Assembly (NCBI GenBank): GCA_018261895.1
Contig: JAGTRT010000014.1
Coordinates: 1 to 56,904 of the forward strand
Direction of reading: 5' to 3'
Length of the DNA: 56,904 bases
DNA from: Pseudomonadota bacterium
GTDB taxonomy: Bacteria; Pseudomonadota; Gammaproteobacteria; Burkholderiales; Rhodocyclaceae
Positions 34,299 to 43,095 of this stretch are shown here, piece by piece. The position numbers and the translations under genes are program-made. The first letter of the stretch is position 1, and each line of letters starts with the position of its first letter. The notes under the pieces were generated by a model. The model made no database searches. It saw only the letters and a list, made by a program, of their open reading frames with translations, and had not been told where the DNA came from.

Positions 34299-35189
34299 GT
34301 GCAAAAAATCCTGATTGTCGGCAGCGGGGACGTCGCCCGCCGCATTCTCTCCCGTCTTGCCGCGCATCCCGCCCGCGTCCATGCACTGCTGCGCGATCCG
34401 TCACGGGCCGCCGCCTGGCGTGAGGCCGGGGCGATCCCGGTGCTCGGCGATCTCGACGACCGGGGCAGCCTGCAGCGTCTGGCCGGCCTGGCCGACATCG
34501 TGCTGCATCTGGCGCCACCGCCCGGCGAGGGCCGTCACGACACGCGTACCCGCAATCTGCTGGCGGCGCTTGGCAAGGGCAAAAGTCTACCACGGCGTCT
34601 GGTTTACGTAAGCACGACAGGGGTTTACGGCGATTGCGGCGGCGCGCAGATCGATGAGACACGCATGCCGAATCCCGAAAGCGCCCGCGCCGCCCGCCGG
34701 GTCGATGCCGAAAACGTCCTGCGGTCATGGGGGCGACGCAACGGCGTCGCGGTCTCCATCCTGCGCGCACCGGGCATCTACGCAGCGGATCGCCTGCCCA
34801 TCGAGCGCATTCAGCGGGCGCTGCCGGCGCTGCTCGAGGCCGACGATGCCCACACCAACCACATCCACGCCGACGATCTGGCTGCCGCCTGCATCGCCGC
34901 AATACGCCATGGCGGCGCTAACCGCGTCTACAATGTCGTCGACGATTCCGGGCTCAAGATGGCCGAGTATTTCGACCGGGTTGCCGATGCGTTCGACCTG
35001 CCGCGTCCGCCGCGCATTTCGCGCGAAGAGGCAGAGCGGACCTTGTCGCCGGTACAGATGTCCTTCATGCGCGAGTCCCGGCAAATCGGCAACCAGCGCC
35101 TGAAAACAGAACTAAAACTACGCCTCGCCTACCCGACCGTCGATGTCGGGATCGCCGAGGCGAAAGCAGCCCGTCAGGCTGCGCAATAG
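34299..35189 (+). CDS. NAD-dependent epimerase/dehydratase (extended SDR) family protein
   Basis: This 296-residue Rossmann protein has the N-terminal nucleotide-binding motif ILIVGSGDVARRIL. YVSTTGVYGDCGG lies at the catalytic region, and the usual YxxxK position is changed, with SARAARRVDAENVLR following, as in YeeZ-like proteins. The start is GTG at 34299, since the longer open frame upstream overlaps the divergent reductase gene in antisense. The two genes are divergent with a 33-bp gap, so their promoters must overlap. The substrate is unknown. Confidence 0.8.
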   Translation: MQKILIVGSGDVARRILSRLAAHPARVHALLRDPSRAAAWREAGAIPVLGDLDDRGSLQRLAGLADIVLHLAPPPGEGRHDTRTRNLLAALGKGKSLPRRLVYVSTTGVYGDCGGAQIDETRMPNPESARAARRVDAENVLRSWGRRNGVAVSILRAPGIYAADRLPIERIQRALPALLEADDAHTNHIHADDLAAACIAAIRHGGANRVYNVVDDSGLKMAEYFDRVADAFDLPRPPRISREEAERTLSPVQMSFMRESRQIGNQRLKTELKLRLAYPTVDVGIAEAKAARQAAQ

Positions 35190-35198
35190 GAGAAACGC

Positions 35199-35615
35199 AT
35201 GCTCGTCGTGAAGACCTTGCATATCTGGATGGTGATTTCGTGGTTTGCCGGCCTGTTCTACCTGCCGCGCATTTTTGTGAATCTGGCCATGGTGCCGGAA
35301 GACAGCGTCGCCGAGCGGGACCGCCTGCTGCTCATGGCCGGCAAGCTGTACAAGTTCATGACGCCGCTCGGCGTGCTGGCCATCGTGCTCGGCTTCTGGC
35401 TGTGGTTCGGCTATGGTTTTACCGGCGGCTGGCTGCATGCCAAGACCACCCTGGTCGCTGTACTCGCGCTCTATCACTGGCATTGTGGTCGGGTGCTCAA
35501 GCAGTTCCAGAGCGGCGGCAACAAGAAGACGCACATCTGGTACCGTTTCTACAACGAACTGCCGGTCATCATCCTGCTCATCGTCCTTTTCCTCGTCGTG
35601 CTCAAGCCCTTCTGA
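35199..35615 (+). CDS. hemJ: Protoporphyrinogen IX oxidase, HemJ-like
   Basis: This 138-residue membrane protein has four helices. The HemJ signature is present: KTLHIWMVISWFAGLFYLPR near the N-terminus and WYRFYNELPVIILLI near the C-terminus, with the conserved His and Lys/Arg residues. HemJ oxidises protoporphyrinogen IX in heme synthesis. It lies 9 bp after the epimerase gene, with GGAG upstream of the ATG, and one base before the methyltransferase gene. Confidence 0.9.
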   Translation: MLVVKTLHIWMVISWFAGLFYLPRIFVNLAMVPEDSVAERDRLLLMAGKLYKFMTPLGVLAIVLGFWLWFGYGFTGGWLHAKTTLVAVLALYHWHCGRVLKQFQSGGNKKTHIWYRFYNELPVIILLIVLFLVVLKPF

Positions 35616-35616
35616 C

Positions 35617-36759
35617 ATGAACAAATATTTCGCCATCTGCCCGCGCGGGCTGGAAGAACACCTGCTGGAAGAACTGCGTGCCGTCGGCGGCGAGGAGCTG
35701 CGGACGACCCACGGCGGGGTCTTCTTCTCCGGCGAGTGGTCGGTCTGCTACCGCGCCAATCTCGAATCGCGCCTCGCCACCCGCATCCTCTGGCACATCG
35801 TCAAGGGGCCGTACCAGAAGGAAGACGATATCTACCGCCTGGCAGTCCGCCAGTTGTGGCCCAACCACTTCGACGTGACGCGCACCATGCGTGTGGTGAC
35901 GACGGCCATCAAGTGCCCGCTCAAATCGCTCGATTTCGTCACCCTGCGCGTCAAGGACGCCATCTGCGACCGCTTCCGCGAAGATCGCGGCGACCGGCCG
36001 AACATCGAAACCCGCCATCCCGATGTCAGCGTCCACGTTTTCCTGTCGGAAAACGAATGCACGCTCTACCTTGACACCTCCGGTCAGCCGCTCTGGCAGC
36101 GCGGCTTCCGCAAGGCCAGTGTCGACGCGCCGCTCAAGGAAAACCTGGCGGCCGGCATTCTCAAGATCACCGGCTGGCAACCCGGCACGCCGCTGGTCGA
36201 CCCGATGTGCGGCAGCGGCACTTTCCTGCTCGAAGCCGTGCAGATGGCGCTCGACCGCGCACCGGGGCTGGACCGCGGCTTCGCCTTCGAAATGCTGCGC
36301 AATTTCGAGGCGCTCAACTGGGCGAATATCCGCCAGGCGGCCGAAGCGCGCGTCAAGCCAGTTGAACCGCTCGATATCCGCGGCTACGACATCGACGACA
36401 AGGCTGTGCGGGCGACCCGGCGCAACCTGCAGGAAGCGGGATTTGGCGGTATCGTCACGGTCGACCGGGAGGATCTGCTCGAAACCCAGCCGCTGACCGA
36501 TCACGGCATCCTCGTCACCAATCCGCCCTACGGGGAACGCATTGGCGAACAGGACGAGCTGGCAGCTTTCTATCCGCAACTCGGTTCCGCCCTCAAGAAG
36601 CATTGGGCCGGCTGGAACTGCTTCTTCTTTACGGCCGACCTGCGCTTGCCAAAGCTGGTGGGCCTCAAACCCAGCCGCAAGACGCCGCTATTCAACGGTC
36701 CGCTCGAGTGCCGCTTGTTTGAAATCCGCATGGTGGCTGGCAGTAACCGGAAGGTTTGA
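35617..36759 (+). CDS. THUMP-domain class I SAM RNA methyltransferase (RlmL N-terminal-like)
   Basis: This 380-residue enzyme corresponds to the N-terminal half of E. coli RlmKL, the part that makes m2G in 23S rRNA. A THUMP domain occupies residues about 45-155, followed by the methyltransferase core with VDPMCGSGTFLLEAV, DIDDKAVRATRRNL and the catalytic LVTNPPYGERIG. The start ATG at 35617 is one base after the hemJ stop, so translation is coupled. An apparent upstream extension overlaps hemJ and is not used. The RlmK half is absent, as is common outside enterics. Confidence 0.88.
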   Translation: MNKYFAICPRGLEEHLLEELRAVGGEELRTTHGGVFFSGEWSVCYRANLESRLATRILWHIVKGPYQKEDDIYRLAVRQLWPNHFDVTRTMRVVTTAIKCPLKSLDFVTLRVKDAICDRFREDRGDRPNIETRHPDVSVHVFLSENECTLYLDTSGQPLWQRGFRKASVDAPLKENLAAGILKITGWQPGTPLVDPMCGSGTFLLEAVQMALDRAPGLDRGFAFEMLRNFEALNWANIRQAAEARVKPVEPLDIRGYDIDDKAVRATRRNLQEAGFGGIVTVDREDLLETQPLTDHGILVTNPPYGERIGEQDELAAFYPQLGSALKKHWAGWNCFFFTADLRLPKLVGLKPSRKTPLFNGPLECRLFEIRMVAGSNRKV

Positions 36760-36863
36760 TTGCTGCGATGCAATACGCATGGTGATTTGATCTTTGTCAG
36801 CATATTGGTCTGACCGCCATGCGACGATCAAGGTTTTGCAAAAATAAGTTCAGGAGATAACAC

Positions 36864-38159
36864 ATGTCTGTCCAGGCTCTGTATCAGCAAAAGCGCATGT
36901 CTGCCGTGGATGCCATCCGCGTCGTCAAGAACGGCGACACCATCGTTGTGCCGACTGCCGTCGGCGAACCGCCGAGCCTGCTGACGGCACTGTCCGATGC
37001 CCGTCGCGATTTCCGCGGCGTGCAGGTGTCGCAGATTCTGGCCGTGCGCAAGTTCGGCTACCTCGATCCGGAAACCGTCGACAATGTCCGTCATACCGCC
37101 TATTTCTACAGCGGCGCGACCCGTCCGGGTGGCAAGGAAGGCTGGGTCGACTTCATTCCGTCCTATTTCTCGGAAATGCCCTCGCTGCTGGATCGCGGCT
37201 TGATGCCGGCCGATGTCGTTTTCAGCATGGCCTCGCCGATGGACGAGCACGGCTTTTTCTCCCTGGCGCTGGCGCCGGACTACACCATGGCCGCCATTCG
37301 CCGCGCCCGCGCCGTGGTGCTCGAGGTCAATCCGAACGTGCCCTTCGCCAACGGCAGCTGCCACATTCATATTTCCCAGGTGGCAGCCCTGTGCGAGAGC
37401 GACGATCCCATTCTCGAAGTCGGTCTGCCGAAGATCGGCCCGGTCCAGGAAGCCATCGGCAAATACGTCGCCGACATGATTCCCGACGGTGCCACCCTGC
37501 AGATCGGCTACGGCGGCATTCCTGACGCCGTGGTCATGCAGCTGACCCACAAGCACGATCTCGGCATTCACACCGAGATGGTCGGCGACGGCATCATGTC
37601 CCTGGTCGAAGCGGGCGTCGTGACCAACCGCAAGAAGAACTACAACCCGGGCAAGATCCTGGCGACCTTCGCCCTCGGTTCGAAGAAGCTCTACCAGTTC
37701 ATGAACCGCAATCCGGGTCTCGAAATGCATCCGGTCGACGTCACCAACGATCCTTATCTGGCCGGTCAGAACGACAACCTGCACGCCATCAACGCGACCA
37801 TGCAGATCGACTTCATGGGGCAGTGCGGTTCGGAAAGCCTGGGGCCGATTCCCTACTCCGGCACTGGCGGTCAGTCCGATTTCGTGCGCGCGGCCAACCG
37901 TTCAAAAGGCGGCAAGGCCTTCATCGTGCTGCCGTCGACGGCCAAGGACGACACCATTTCCCGGATCGTCCCGACGCTGACTGCCGGGACGCACGTCTCG
38001 ACGAGCAAGAACGATATCAACTACGTCGTCACGGAATATGGCGTGGCCCAGTTGCGCGGCAAGACGGCCAAGCAGCGTACCGAAGCCCTGATCGCCATTG
38101 CCCACCCGAATTTCCGCGGGGAGCTGCGCGAAGCGGCGAAAAAGCTGAAGTTGCTCTGA
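36864..38159 (+). CDS. Acetyl-CoA hydrolase/transferase family CoA-transferase
   Basis: This 431-residue class I CoA-transferase of the 4-hydroxybutyrate/acetyl-CoA type moves CoA between acyl-CoA and acetate or another acid. Features are the N-terminal MSAVDAIRVVKNGDTIVVP, the mid-protein LQIGYGGIPDAV followed by IHTEMVGDGIMSLVEAG (the region of the catalytic Glu), and the C-terminal GTGGQSDFVRAANRSKGGK and VVTEYGVAQLRGKT. AGGAGA lies 7 bp upstream of the ATG. It stands alone with its own promoter region of about 100 bp. Confidence 0.9.
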   Translation: MSVQALYQQKRMSAVDAIRVVKNGDTIVVPTAVGEPPSLLTALSDARRDFRGVQVSQILAVRKFGYLDPETVDNVRHTAYFYSGATRPGGKEGWVDFIPSYFSEMPSLLDRGLMPADVVFSMASPMDEHGFFSLALAPDYTMAAIRRARAVVLEVNPNVPFANGSCHIHISQVAALCESDDPILEVGLPKIGPVQEAIGKYVADMIPDGATLQIGYGGIPDAVVMQLTHKHDLGIHTEMVGDGIMSLVEAGVVTNRKKNYNPGKILATFALGSKKLYQFMNRNPGLEMHPVDVTNDPYLAGQNDNLHAINATMQIDFMGQCGSESLGPIPYSGTGGQSDFVRAANRSKGGKAFIVLPSTAKDDTISRIVPTLTAGTHVSTSKNDINYVVTEYGVAQLRGKTAKQRTEALIAIAHPNFRGELREAAKKLKLL

Positions 38160-38243
38160 TTACAATCTGTAGCAATTTAGTTCGCCCGACCCGCCGATAA
38201 TTCGCTATCTTTAAAGCGTGTTATTGGAAGGTTGGGCGTGAGC

Positions 38244-38579
38244 ATGAAATTCCACGGATTCCTGATGGTGTTGCTGGCCACGCTGATGGCTGGCGTGGTT
38301 TCCGACGCATCCGCTCATGGCGTGCGCGGGCGGGTCGGCGTTTATATCGGCGGTCCGGTTTGGGGCCCCTGGTATCCGGCGCCGTACTACTATCCGCCGC
38401 CGCAGGTCATCGTGGTTCCGCCGCCGCAACCGCAGGTCTATATCGAACAGTCCCAGGAATCTGCGCCGGAGTCTGGTCAGCAATACTGGTACTTCTGCAA
38501 GAGCGCCCAGGGCTACTACCCCTACGTCAAGGAATGTCCGGGCGGCTGGCAGAAGGTTTTGCCCCAACCGGAGAAATGA
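38244..38579 (+). CDS. Small exported Pro/Tyr-rich protein
   Basis: This 111-residue protein has a signal peptide (MKFHGFLMVLLATLMAGVVS, cleavage near ASA-HG). The mature part is rich in Pro, Tyr and Gly (WGPWYPAPYYYPPPQVIVVP) with a C-terminal YYPYVKECPGGW motif. Similar small proteins occur in many proteobacterial envelopes, but the function is unknown. GGAAGG upstream and signal-peptide quality favour ATG 38244 over in-frame starts at 38232/38238. Downstream is a lipoprotein gene 2 bp away, so they form an operon. Confidence 0.78.
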   Translation: MKFHGFLMVLLATLMAGVVSDASAHGVRGRVGVYIGGPVWGPWYPAPYYYPPPQVIVVPPPQPQVYIEQSQESAPESGQQYWYFCKSAQGYYPYVKECPGGWQKVLPQPEK

Positions 38580-38581
38580 TC

Positions 38582-39118
38582 ATGGCTGACCGGAAAATGC
38601 CGAAAACCCGATTCACGCTGCTGGCCAGCGCCCTGTTGCTCGGCGCTTGCACGGTCCTGCCGACCGGCCCGACGGTGATGGTCTTGCCGGGAACGGGACA
38701 GAGCATCGAGCGCTTCCGTGAAGACGATCAGTACTGTCGTCAGTATGCGCATATCCAGATTGGTGGAAAGACGGCTGGCGATGCCTCCAGGGAATCAGCC
38801 GTGACCAGTGCGGCGGTTGGTGCCGCCGTGGGCGCCGTCGCCGGTGCTGCCATTGGTGGCGATGCCCGTGGGGCGGCGACCGGAGCCGGAGTCGGCTTGC
38901 TGCTCGGAACAGCTACCGGCGCCGATGCCGCGCGTTCGTCTGGCGTAGGGACTCAGCGCCAGTACGACAGCGCCTACATCCAGTGCATGTATACCAAGGG
39001 CCATCGCGTGCCGGTGCCAGCTAACATGGCGACTCAGCGCCCCGTAAGATCAACGGATGCCGGCATTCCCCCGCCGCCGCCAGGAGCGCCCCCTCCGCCG
39101 CCACCCGGCACGAGGTAA
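38582..39118 (+). CDS. Glycine-zipper outer-membrane lipoprotein-like protein
   Basis: This 178-residue protein has a lipobox (ASALLLGAC near residue 22). A glycine-zipper helix pair follows (VGAAVGAVAGAAIGGDARGA, TGAGVGLLLGTATGADA), which would insert in or pack against membrane, and then a YDSAYIQCMYTKGHRVP segment typical of this family. The end is a polyproline run (PPPPPGAPPPPPPG). It could be an envelope-integrity protein. The ATG at 38576 is an alternative start. A perfect terminator-like hairpin lies just after the stop. Confidence 0.82.
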   Translation: MADRKMPKTRFTLLASALLLGACTVLPTGPTVMVLPGTGQSIERFREDDQYCRQYAHIQIGGKTAGDASRESAVTSAAVGAAVGAVAGAAIGGDARGAATGAGVGLLLGTATGADAARSSGVGTQRQYDSAYIQCMYTKGHRVPVPANMATQRPVRSTDAGIPPPPPGAPPPPPPGTR

Positions 39119-39120
39119 TG

Positions 39121-39166
39121 CCAAAATGAAAAATGCCCAGCGCTGTGCTGGGCATTTTCATTTTGG
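39121..39166. terminator. Bidirectional terminator hairpin partly made of the 36-bp motif
   Basis: A 20-bp stem (39121-39141 with 39147-39166, one bulged A) has flanking A and T tracts on both sides. It sits between convergent genes (lipoprotein on +, lipA on -). The right arm CATTTTGG is the A/T end of motif copy 10. Confidence 0.85.
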
Positions 39167-39188
39167 CCGTTTTTTCCGGTTGACCGTG
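39153..39188 (+). repeat. 36-bp dispersed motif, copy 10
   Basis: A perfect core, tract AAAAAA, spacer CGGCC and a second tract AAAATGAAAAT (antisense reading). Its outer end overlaps the arm of the bidirectional terminator, an arrangement known for DNA uptake sequences. Confidence 0.88.
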
Positions 39189-39213
39189 AAAGGCTCCCCC
39201 GGCAGCCTTGGCG

Positions 39214-40158
39214 TCAGGCGACGCCGGCGCTGTGGGCTTGCTGGTCGGCCCAGTAGCTGGAGCGGACCATCGGGGCGCAGGCGGCGCCGGTGAAACCCAT
39301 TTTCTTGGCTTCTTCCTCGAACATCTTGAAGGTGTCGGGATGGACGTAGCGCGTGACCGGCAGGTGGTGGCCGGACGGCGCGAGGTACTGGCCGATGGTC
39401 AGCATCTCGACGTCGTGGGCGCGCAGGTCGCGCATGACTTCCAGAATTTCCTCGTCGGTTTCGCCCAGGCCGACCATCAGGCCGGACTTGGTCGACACGT
39501 TCGGGTAGCGCGCCTTGAACTGCTTGAGGAATTCGAGCGAGTGCTTGTAATCGGCGCCGGGGCGGGCTTGCTTGTAGAGGCGGGGCACGGTTTCGAGATT
39601 GTGGTTGAGCACGTCGGGCAGGGCGCCGCCGAGGACCTCAAGGGCGACATCCATGCGGCCGCGGAAGTCGGGCACCAGGGTTTCGATGGTGGTCGTCGGC
39701 GACAGCTCGCGCGTGTTGCGGATGACGTCGACGAAGTGCTGGGCGCCGCCGTCGCGCAGGTCGTCGCGGTCGACGCTGGTGATCACGACGTAGCGCAGCT
39801 TCAGCGTAGCGACCGATTCGGCCAGTTCGCGTGGTTCGTCGGGGTTGGGCGGCAGGGGCTGGCCGTGGCCGACGTCGCAGAACGGGCAGCGGCGGGTGCA
39901 GATGTCGCCGAGGATCATGAAGGTCGCCGTGCCGCGGCCGAAGCATTCGCCGATGTTCGGGCAGGTGGCTTCCTCGCAGACGGTGTGCAGCTTCTTTTCG
40001 CGCAGCATGGCCTTGATCTCGCCGAAGCGGCCGGCGCTGTTGCCGGCCTTGACGCGTATCCACTCGGGTTTGCGTAGCGGCGTGTCGACCGGGACGATTT
40101 TGATGGGGATGCGTGCGGTCTTGAGTTCGCCTTTTTGTTTGACGCCTTTTTCAGCCAT
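39214..40158 (-). CDS. lipA: Lipoyl synthase LipA
   Basis: This 314-residue radical-SAM enzyme inserts two sulfurs into octanoyl chains on E2/GcvH to make lipoyl groups. The auxiliary cluster motif [12 protein letters not shown] and the radical-SAM motif [10 protein letters not shown] are both intact, followed by [19 protein letters not shown] and the C-terminal RSSYWADQQ. The length is normal. It is the last gene of the dacC-dat-ybeD-lipB-lipA operon and lies 2 bp after lipB. Confidence 0.97.
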   Translation of the reverse strand: MAEKGVKQKGELKTARIPIKIVPVDTPLRKPEWIRVKAGNSAGRFGEIKAMLREKKLHTVCEEATCPNIGECFGRGTATFMILGDICTRRCPFCDVGHGQPLPPNPDEPRELAESVATLKLRYVVITSVDRDDLRDGGAQHFVDVIRNTRELSPTTTIETLVPDFRGRMDVALEVLGGALPDVLNHNLETVPRLYKQARPGADYKHSLEFLKQFKARYPNVSTKSGLMVGLGETDEEILEVMRDLRAHDVEMLTIGQYLAPSGHHLPVTRYVHPDTFKMFEEEAKKMGFTGAACAPMVRSSYWADQQAHSAGVA

Positions 40159-40160
40159 TT

Positions 40161-40769
40161 CTATTTGTCCAGTTGCTGTAGCAAGTGTTGAGAGAGTTGC
40201 TCGCCGGCCTCGTGAGCGGTGAGCGGAATATTGAAGTCCTTGGTCTGGATGACCTTCAGGCCAGCATAGCCGCAGGGATTGATCGCCGCAAAGGGGGAAA
40301 GATCCATATCGACATTGAGCGAGACACCGTGGTACGAGCAGCCGTTGCGAATGCGCAGGCCGAGGGCGGCGATCTTGGCGTCACCGACATAGACGCCGGG
40401 CGCGCCGTCACGGCGTTCGGCCGTGACCTTATAGTCGGCCAGCAGGTTGATGACCGCCTGCTCGATGGCGCTGACCAATTCGCGCACCTTGATTTTCAGG
40501 CGAGACAGGTCGAGCAGCAGGTAGATCACGACCTGGCCTGGCCCGTGGTAAGTGACCTGGCCGCCGCGGTCGATCTTGACCAGCGGAATGCCGACGTCGC
40601 GCAGGATGTGCTCCGGTTTGCCGGCCTGGCCCAGCGTGTAGACCGGCGGGTGTTCGACAATCCAGATTTCGTCCGGGGTTTCGGCCGTACGGTGGGCCGT
40701 GAAATCCTGCATGGCCTGGAAGGTGGGTTGGTAATCGACCCGGCCCAGGCGTTTGACGACAGGAGGCAC
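40161..40769 (-). CDS. lipB: Octanoyltransferase LipB
   Basis: This 202-residue enzyme transfers octanoate from acyl carrier protein to lipoyl domains, supplying LipA. Motifs are [51 protein letters not shown] with the catalytic Lys, and a conserved [10 protein letters not shown] region. It uses a GTG start placed directly after the TAA of ybeD, suggesting coupled translation. The length matches the family. Confidence 0.96.
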   Translation of the reverse strand: MPPVVKRLGRVDYQPTFQAMQDFTAHRTAETPDEIWIVEHPPVYTLGQAGKPEHILRDVGIPLVKIDRGGQVTYHGPGQVVIYLLLDLSRLKIKVRELVSAIEQAVINLLADYKVTAERRDGAPGVYVGDAKIAALGLRIRNGCSYHGVSLNVDMDLSPFAAINPCGYAGLKVIQTKDFNIPLTAHEAGEQLSQHLLQQLDK

Positions 40770-41039
40770 TTACAGCACGACCTTGATCATCGGGTGACCG
40801 CTCAGGTCGGTGTACAGGGCGTCGAGCTGCGGCTTGGAGCGGGCGATGACGGTGCACGTCAGGCTGATGTAATTGCCACCCGAGCTGGCACGCATTTCCA
40901 TCGTTGCGCCATCGAAGTCCGGGGCGTGCACGGTGACGATGTCGAGGACGACCTGGGCCAGCGAGTCATGGGCCTTGCCCATGATCTTGAGCGGAAATTC
41001 ACAGGGAAATTCGAGGAGGGTGTCCTTGTACGAAGCCAT
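40770..41039 (-). CDS. ybeD: DUF493/YbeD family protein
   Basis: This 89-residue ferredoxin-fold protein of the YbeD (DUF493) family is usually encoded between dacA/dat and lipB. It contains LLEFPCEFPLKIMG, VTVHAPDF and SLTCTVIARSKPQLDALYTD. The function is unproven, though the ACT-like fold suggests small-molecule or protein regulation of lipoate metabolism. It directly abuts lipB and lies 1 bp from the aminotransferase gene. Confidence 0.93.
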   Translation of the reverse strand: MASYKDTLLEFPCEFPLKIMGKAHDSLAQVVLDIVTVHAPDFDGATMEMRASSGGNYISLTCTVIARSKPQLDALYTDLSGHPMIKVVL

Positions 41040-41040
41040 C

Positions 41041-41916
41041 TCAGCCTTTGCGCATTACGGTGTTCTTGAAGTCCTGGTACCACTGCCACATCTGTTCGCC
41101 GAGCGGTCCCGGCTTGCCGGTGCCGACCGGTTGGCCGTCGAGGGTCGTGATCGCCAGAATCTCTTTGGTCGATGAGGTCATCCAGACCTCGTCGGCGGCC
41201 CGAAGTTCAGTTTCTTCGATTTCGGCGATTTTTACCGGTTGACCGTGAGATTCGGCCAATTCGAGGATCACATCGTAGGTGATGCCCGGCAACATCAGGT
41301 GAGTCTTGGGCGGCGCATGGAGGATGCCATCCTTGACGATGAAGATGTTTGAGGCGGCGCCTTCCTTCATGAAACCATCGCGAATCAATAGCGCTTCGGC
41401 GCAACCCTGCTCGACGGCCTCCTGGCGGGCCAGCACGTTGGCCAGCAGCGAGATGACCTTGAGGTCGCAGCGCGACCAGCGCAGGTCGGGTACGGTGATC
41501 GCCGCCACGCCTTTTGCACGCACCTCAGCCGGGGTCGTGACCAGCGGTGAAGAAAACGCAAAGGCGGTTGGCGGCACGCTGTTCGGCGGAAAGGCGTGGT
41601 CGCGCTTGTCGTCGGCGCCGCGCGTGACCTGCAGGTAGATCGACTGGTCGTCCCAGGGCGCCGCTTCGATCAGTTTCAATACCACTTCTTTCCAGCCATC
41701 GGCGCTCAGCGGATTGGCCAGCTTGATGCCATTCAGCGTCGCCTGCAGTCGCTTGAGGTGCTCGTCGATGCGGAAGGCCCGGCGCGAATAGACCGGGATC
41801 ACTTCATAGACGCCGTCGCCATACAGAAAACCGCGGTCGAGCGGTGAAACACCCGCCTCGGCCAGCGGCTTGAACTGGCCGTTCAGGAAAACGGGGTCGG
41901 CGACATAGGGCGTCAT
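41041..41916 (-). CDS. dat: D-amino acid aminotransferase, class IV PLP
   Basis: This 291-residue class IV aminotransferase interconverts D-alanine and other D-amino acids. PLP-enzyme landmarks are DRGFLYGDGVYEVI, the lysine region LRWSRCDLKVISLLANVLAR, EALLIRDGFMKEGAASNIFI and LRAADEVWMTSSTKEIL. A copy of the 36-bp motif lies in frame, encoding SHGQPVKIAEIEE. From memory of the family, this segment has the same length in relatives, so nothing seems inserted. Its place after dacC fits D-alanine recycling. Confidence 0.92.
   Translation of the reverse strand: MTPYVADPVFLNGQFKPLAEAGVSPLDRGFLYGDGVYEVIPVYSRRAFRIDEHLKRLQATLNGIKLANPLSADGWKEVVLKLIEAAPWDDQSIYLQVTRGADDKRDHAFPPNSVPPTAFAFSSPLVTTPAEVRAKGVAAITVPDLRWSRCDLKVISLLANVLARQEAVEQGCAEALLIRDGFMKEGAASNIFIVKDGILHAPPKTHLMLPGITYDVILELAESHGQPVKIAEIEETELRAADEVWMTSSTKEILAITTLDGQPVGTGKPGPLGEQMWQWYQDFKNTVMRKG
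41212..41247 (+). repeat. 36-bp dispersed motif, copy 11 (inside dat)
   Basis: The core CACGGTCAACCGG is perfect, with first tract TAAAAA. The second tract is degraded (GAAATCGAAGA). It is read in a different frame from the copies in iorAB and keeps the aminotransferase frame open. Confidence 0.75.
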
Positions 41917-41921
41917 TGGAT

Positions 41922-43061
41922 TTAGTTGAACCAGAGTCGAATGGTGTCGAGGATACGAATGAAGATATTGCCGAGCGGCACATTTTCAAGTGCGACGACC
42001 GGGTATTCGTTGTACGGCTTGCCTTCGATCGTCACCTTGAGCACGCCCAGCTTCTGACCTGCCTCGATGGGCGCGATCAGGCGCGGTTCGGCGACGAAAT
42101 CGCTCTTCACCTTGTCGGCATAACCCTTGGGTACGGCAATCGACAGGTCCCCGGTAAAGCCCGCCTTGACTTCGCTCTGGGCACCCTTCCAGACGCGAAG
42201 CGTCGATACGGTCTGATCCTTGGCAAACAGTGCGACGGCGTCGTAGGAGATATAGCCCCAGTTGAGCAGCTTCTGCGATTCGCTTGCCCGGGCGCTGTCC
42301 GACGCGGTGCCAAGCACAACCGAGAGCAGGCGGCGCTTGTCGCGCAGGGCGGAGGAAATCAGGCAGTAGCCGGCGGCCTCGGTGTGGCCTGTCTTGACGC
42401 CATCAACCGTCGGGTCGATGAAGAGCAGGCGGTTGCGGTTGGGTTGCGTGATGCCGTTGTAGGTGTATTCCTTCATCGAGTAATACTTCTTGTATTCCTC
42501 GGGGAAGTCGCGGATCAGGGCGGATGCGAGCAATGAGAGATCGCGCGCCGTGGTGTAGTGCTCCGGATCGGGCAGGCCGGTCGAGTTGCGGAAGCTCGAT
42601 GCATTCATGCCCAGCCGCTTGGCCTCGCGATTCATCATCTGCGCAAAGTTTTCCTCGCTGCCGGCAATACCTTCAGCCAGCGTCACGCAGGCATCGTTGC
42701 CGGACTGGACGATCATGCCCTTGATCAGGTCTTCCACCGGCACCTGCGTGTCGACGCGGATGAACATCTTCGATCCGCCCGTCCGCCAGGCCTTCTCGGA
42801 AACCGGCAACGGCTGTTCAAGGGAGAGCGTCTTCTTGTGCAAGGCGGAGAAGGTCAGGTAGGCCGTCATCAGCTTGGTCAGCGATGCCGGTTCCAGGCGC
42901 TCGTCCGGTTTCTCCGTCGTGAGCACCTGGTTGGAACCAACCTCGAGCAGCAGCCAAGATTTGGCGGCCAGCGACGGCGGCACGGGAAGTTGCTGGGCCA
43001 TGGCCTGGGCGGCGAGAACAAGGCTCAGGACGAGCAGGGAAGTCTTGCGAAACAGCTGCAT
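41922..43061 (-). CDS. dacC: D-alanyl-D-alanine carboxypeptidase, PBP5/6 type
   Basis: This 379-residue penicillin-binding protein trims the terminal D-Ala of peptidoglycan stem peptides. Its signal peptide ends near AQAMAQ. The three active-site motifs are SLTK (LEPASLTKLM), SGN (VQSGNDACV) and KTG (VDGVKTGHTEAAG). A C-terminal beta domain and an amphipathic membrane anchor (GNIFIRILDTIRLWFN) complete the DacA/C layout. It heads the operon that continues with dat, ybeD, lipB and lipA. Confidence 0.95.
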   Translation of the reverse strand: MQLFRKTSLLVLSLVLAAQAMAQQLPVPPSLAAKSWLLLEVGSNQVLTTEKPDERLEPASLTKLMTAYLTFSALHKKTLSLEQPLPVSEKAWRTGGSKMFIRVDTQVPVEDLIKGMIVQSGNDACVTLAEGIAGSEENFAQMMNREAKRLGMNASSFRNSTGLPDPEHYTTARDLSLLASALIRDFPEEYKKYYSMKEYTYNGITQPNRNRLLFIDPTVDGVKTGHTEAAGYCLISSALRDKRRLLSVVLGTASDSARASESQKLLNWGYISYDAVALFAKDQTVSTLRVWKGAQSEVKAGFTGDLSIAVPKGYADKVKSDFVAEPRLIAPIEAGQKLGVLKVTIEGKPYNEYPVVALENVPLGNIFIRILDTIRLWFN

Positions 43062-43095
43062 TGGTCTTTTACTTTTCTACGTTGGGGGGTCGAAA

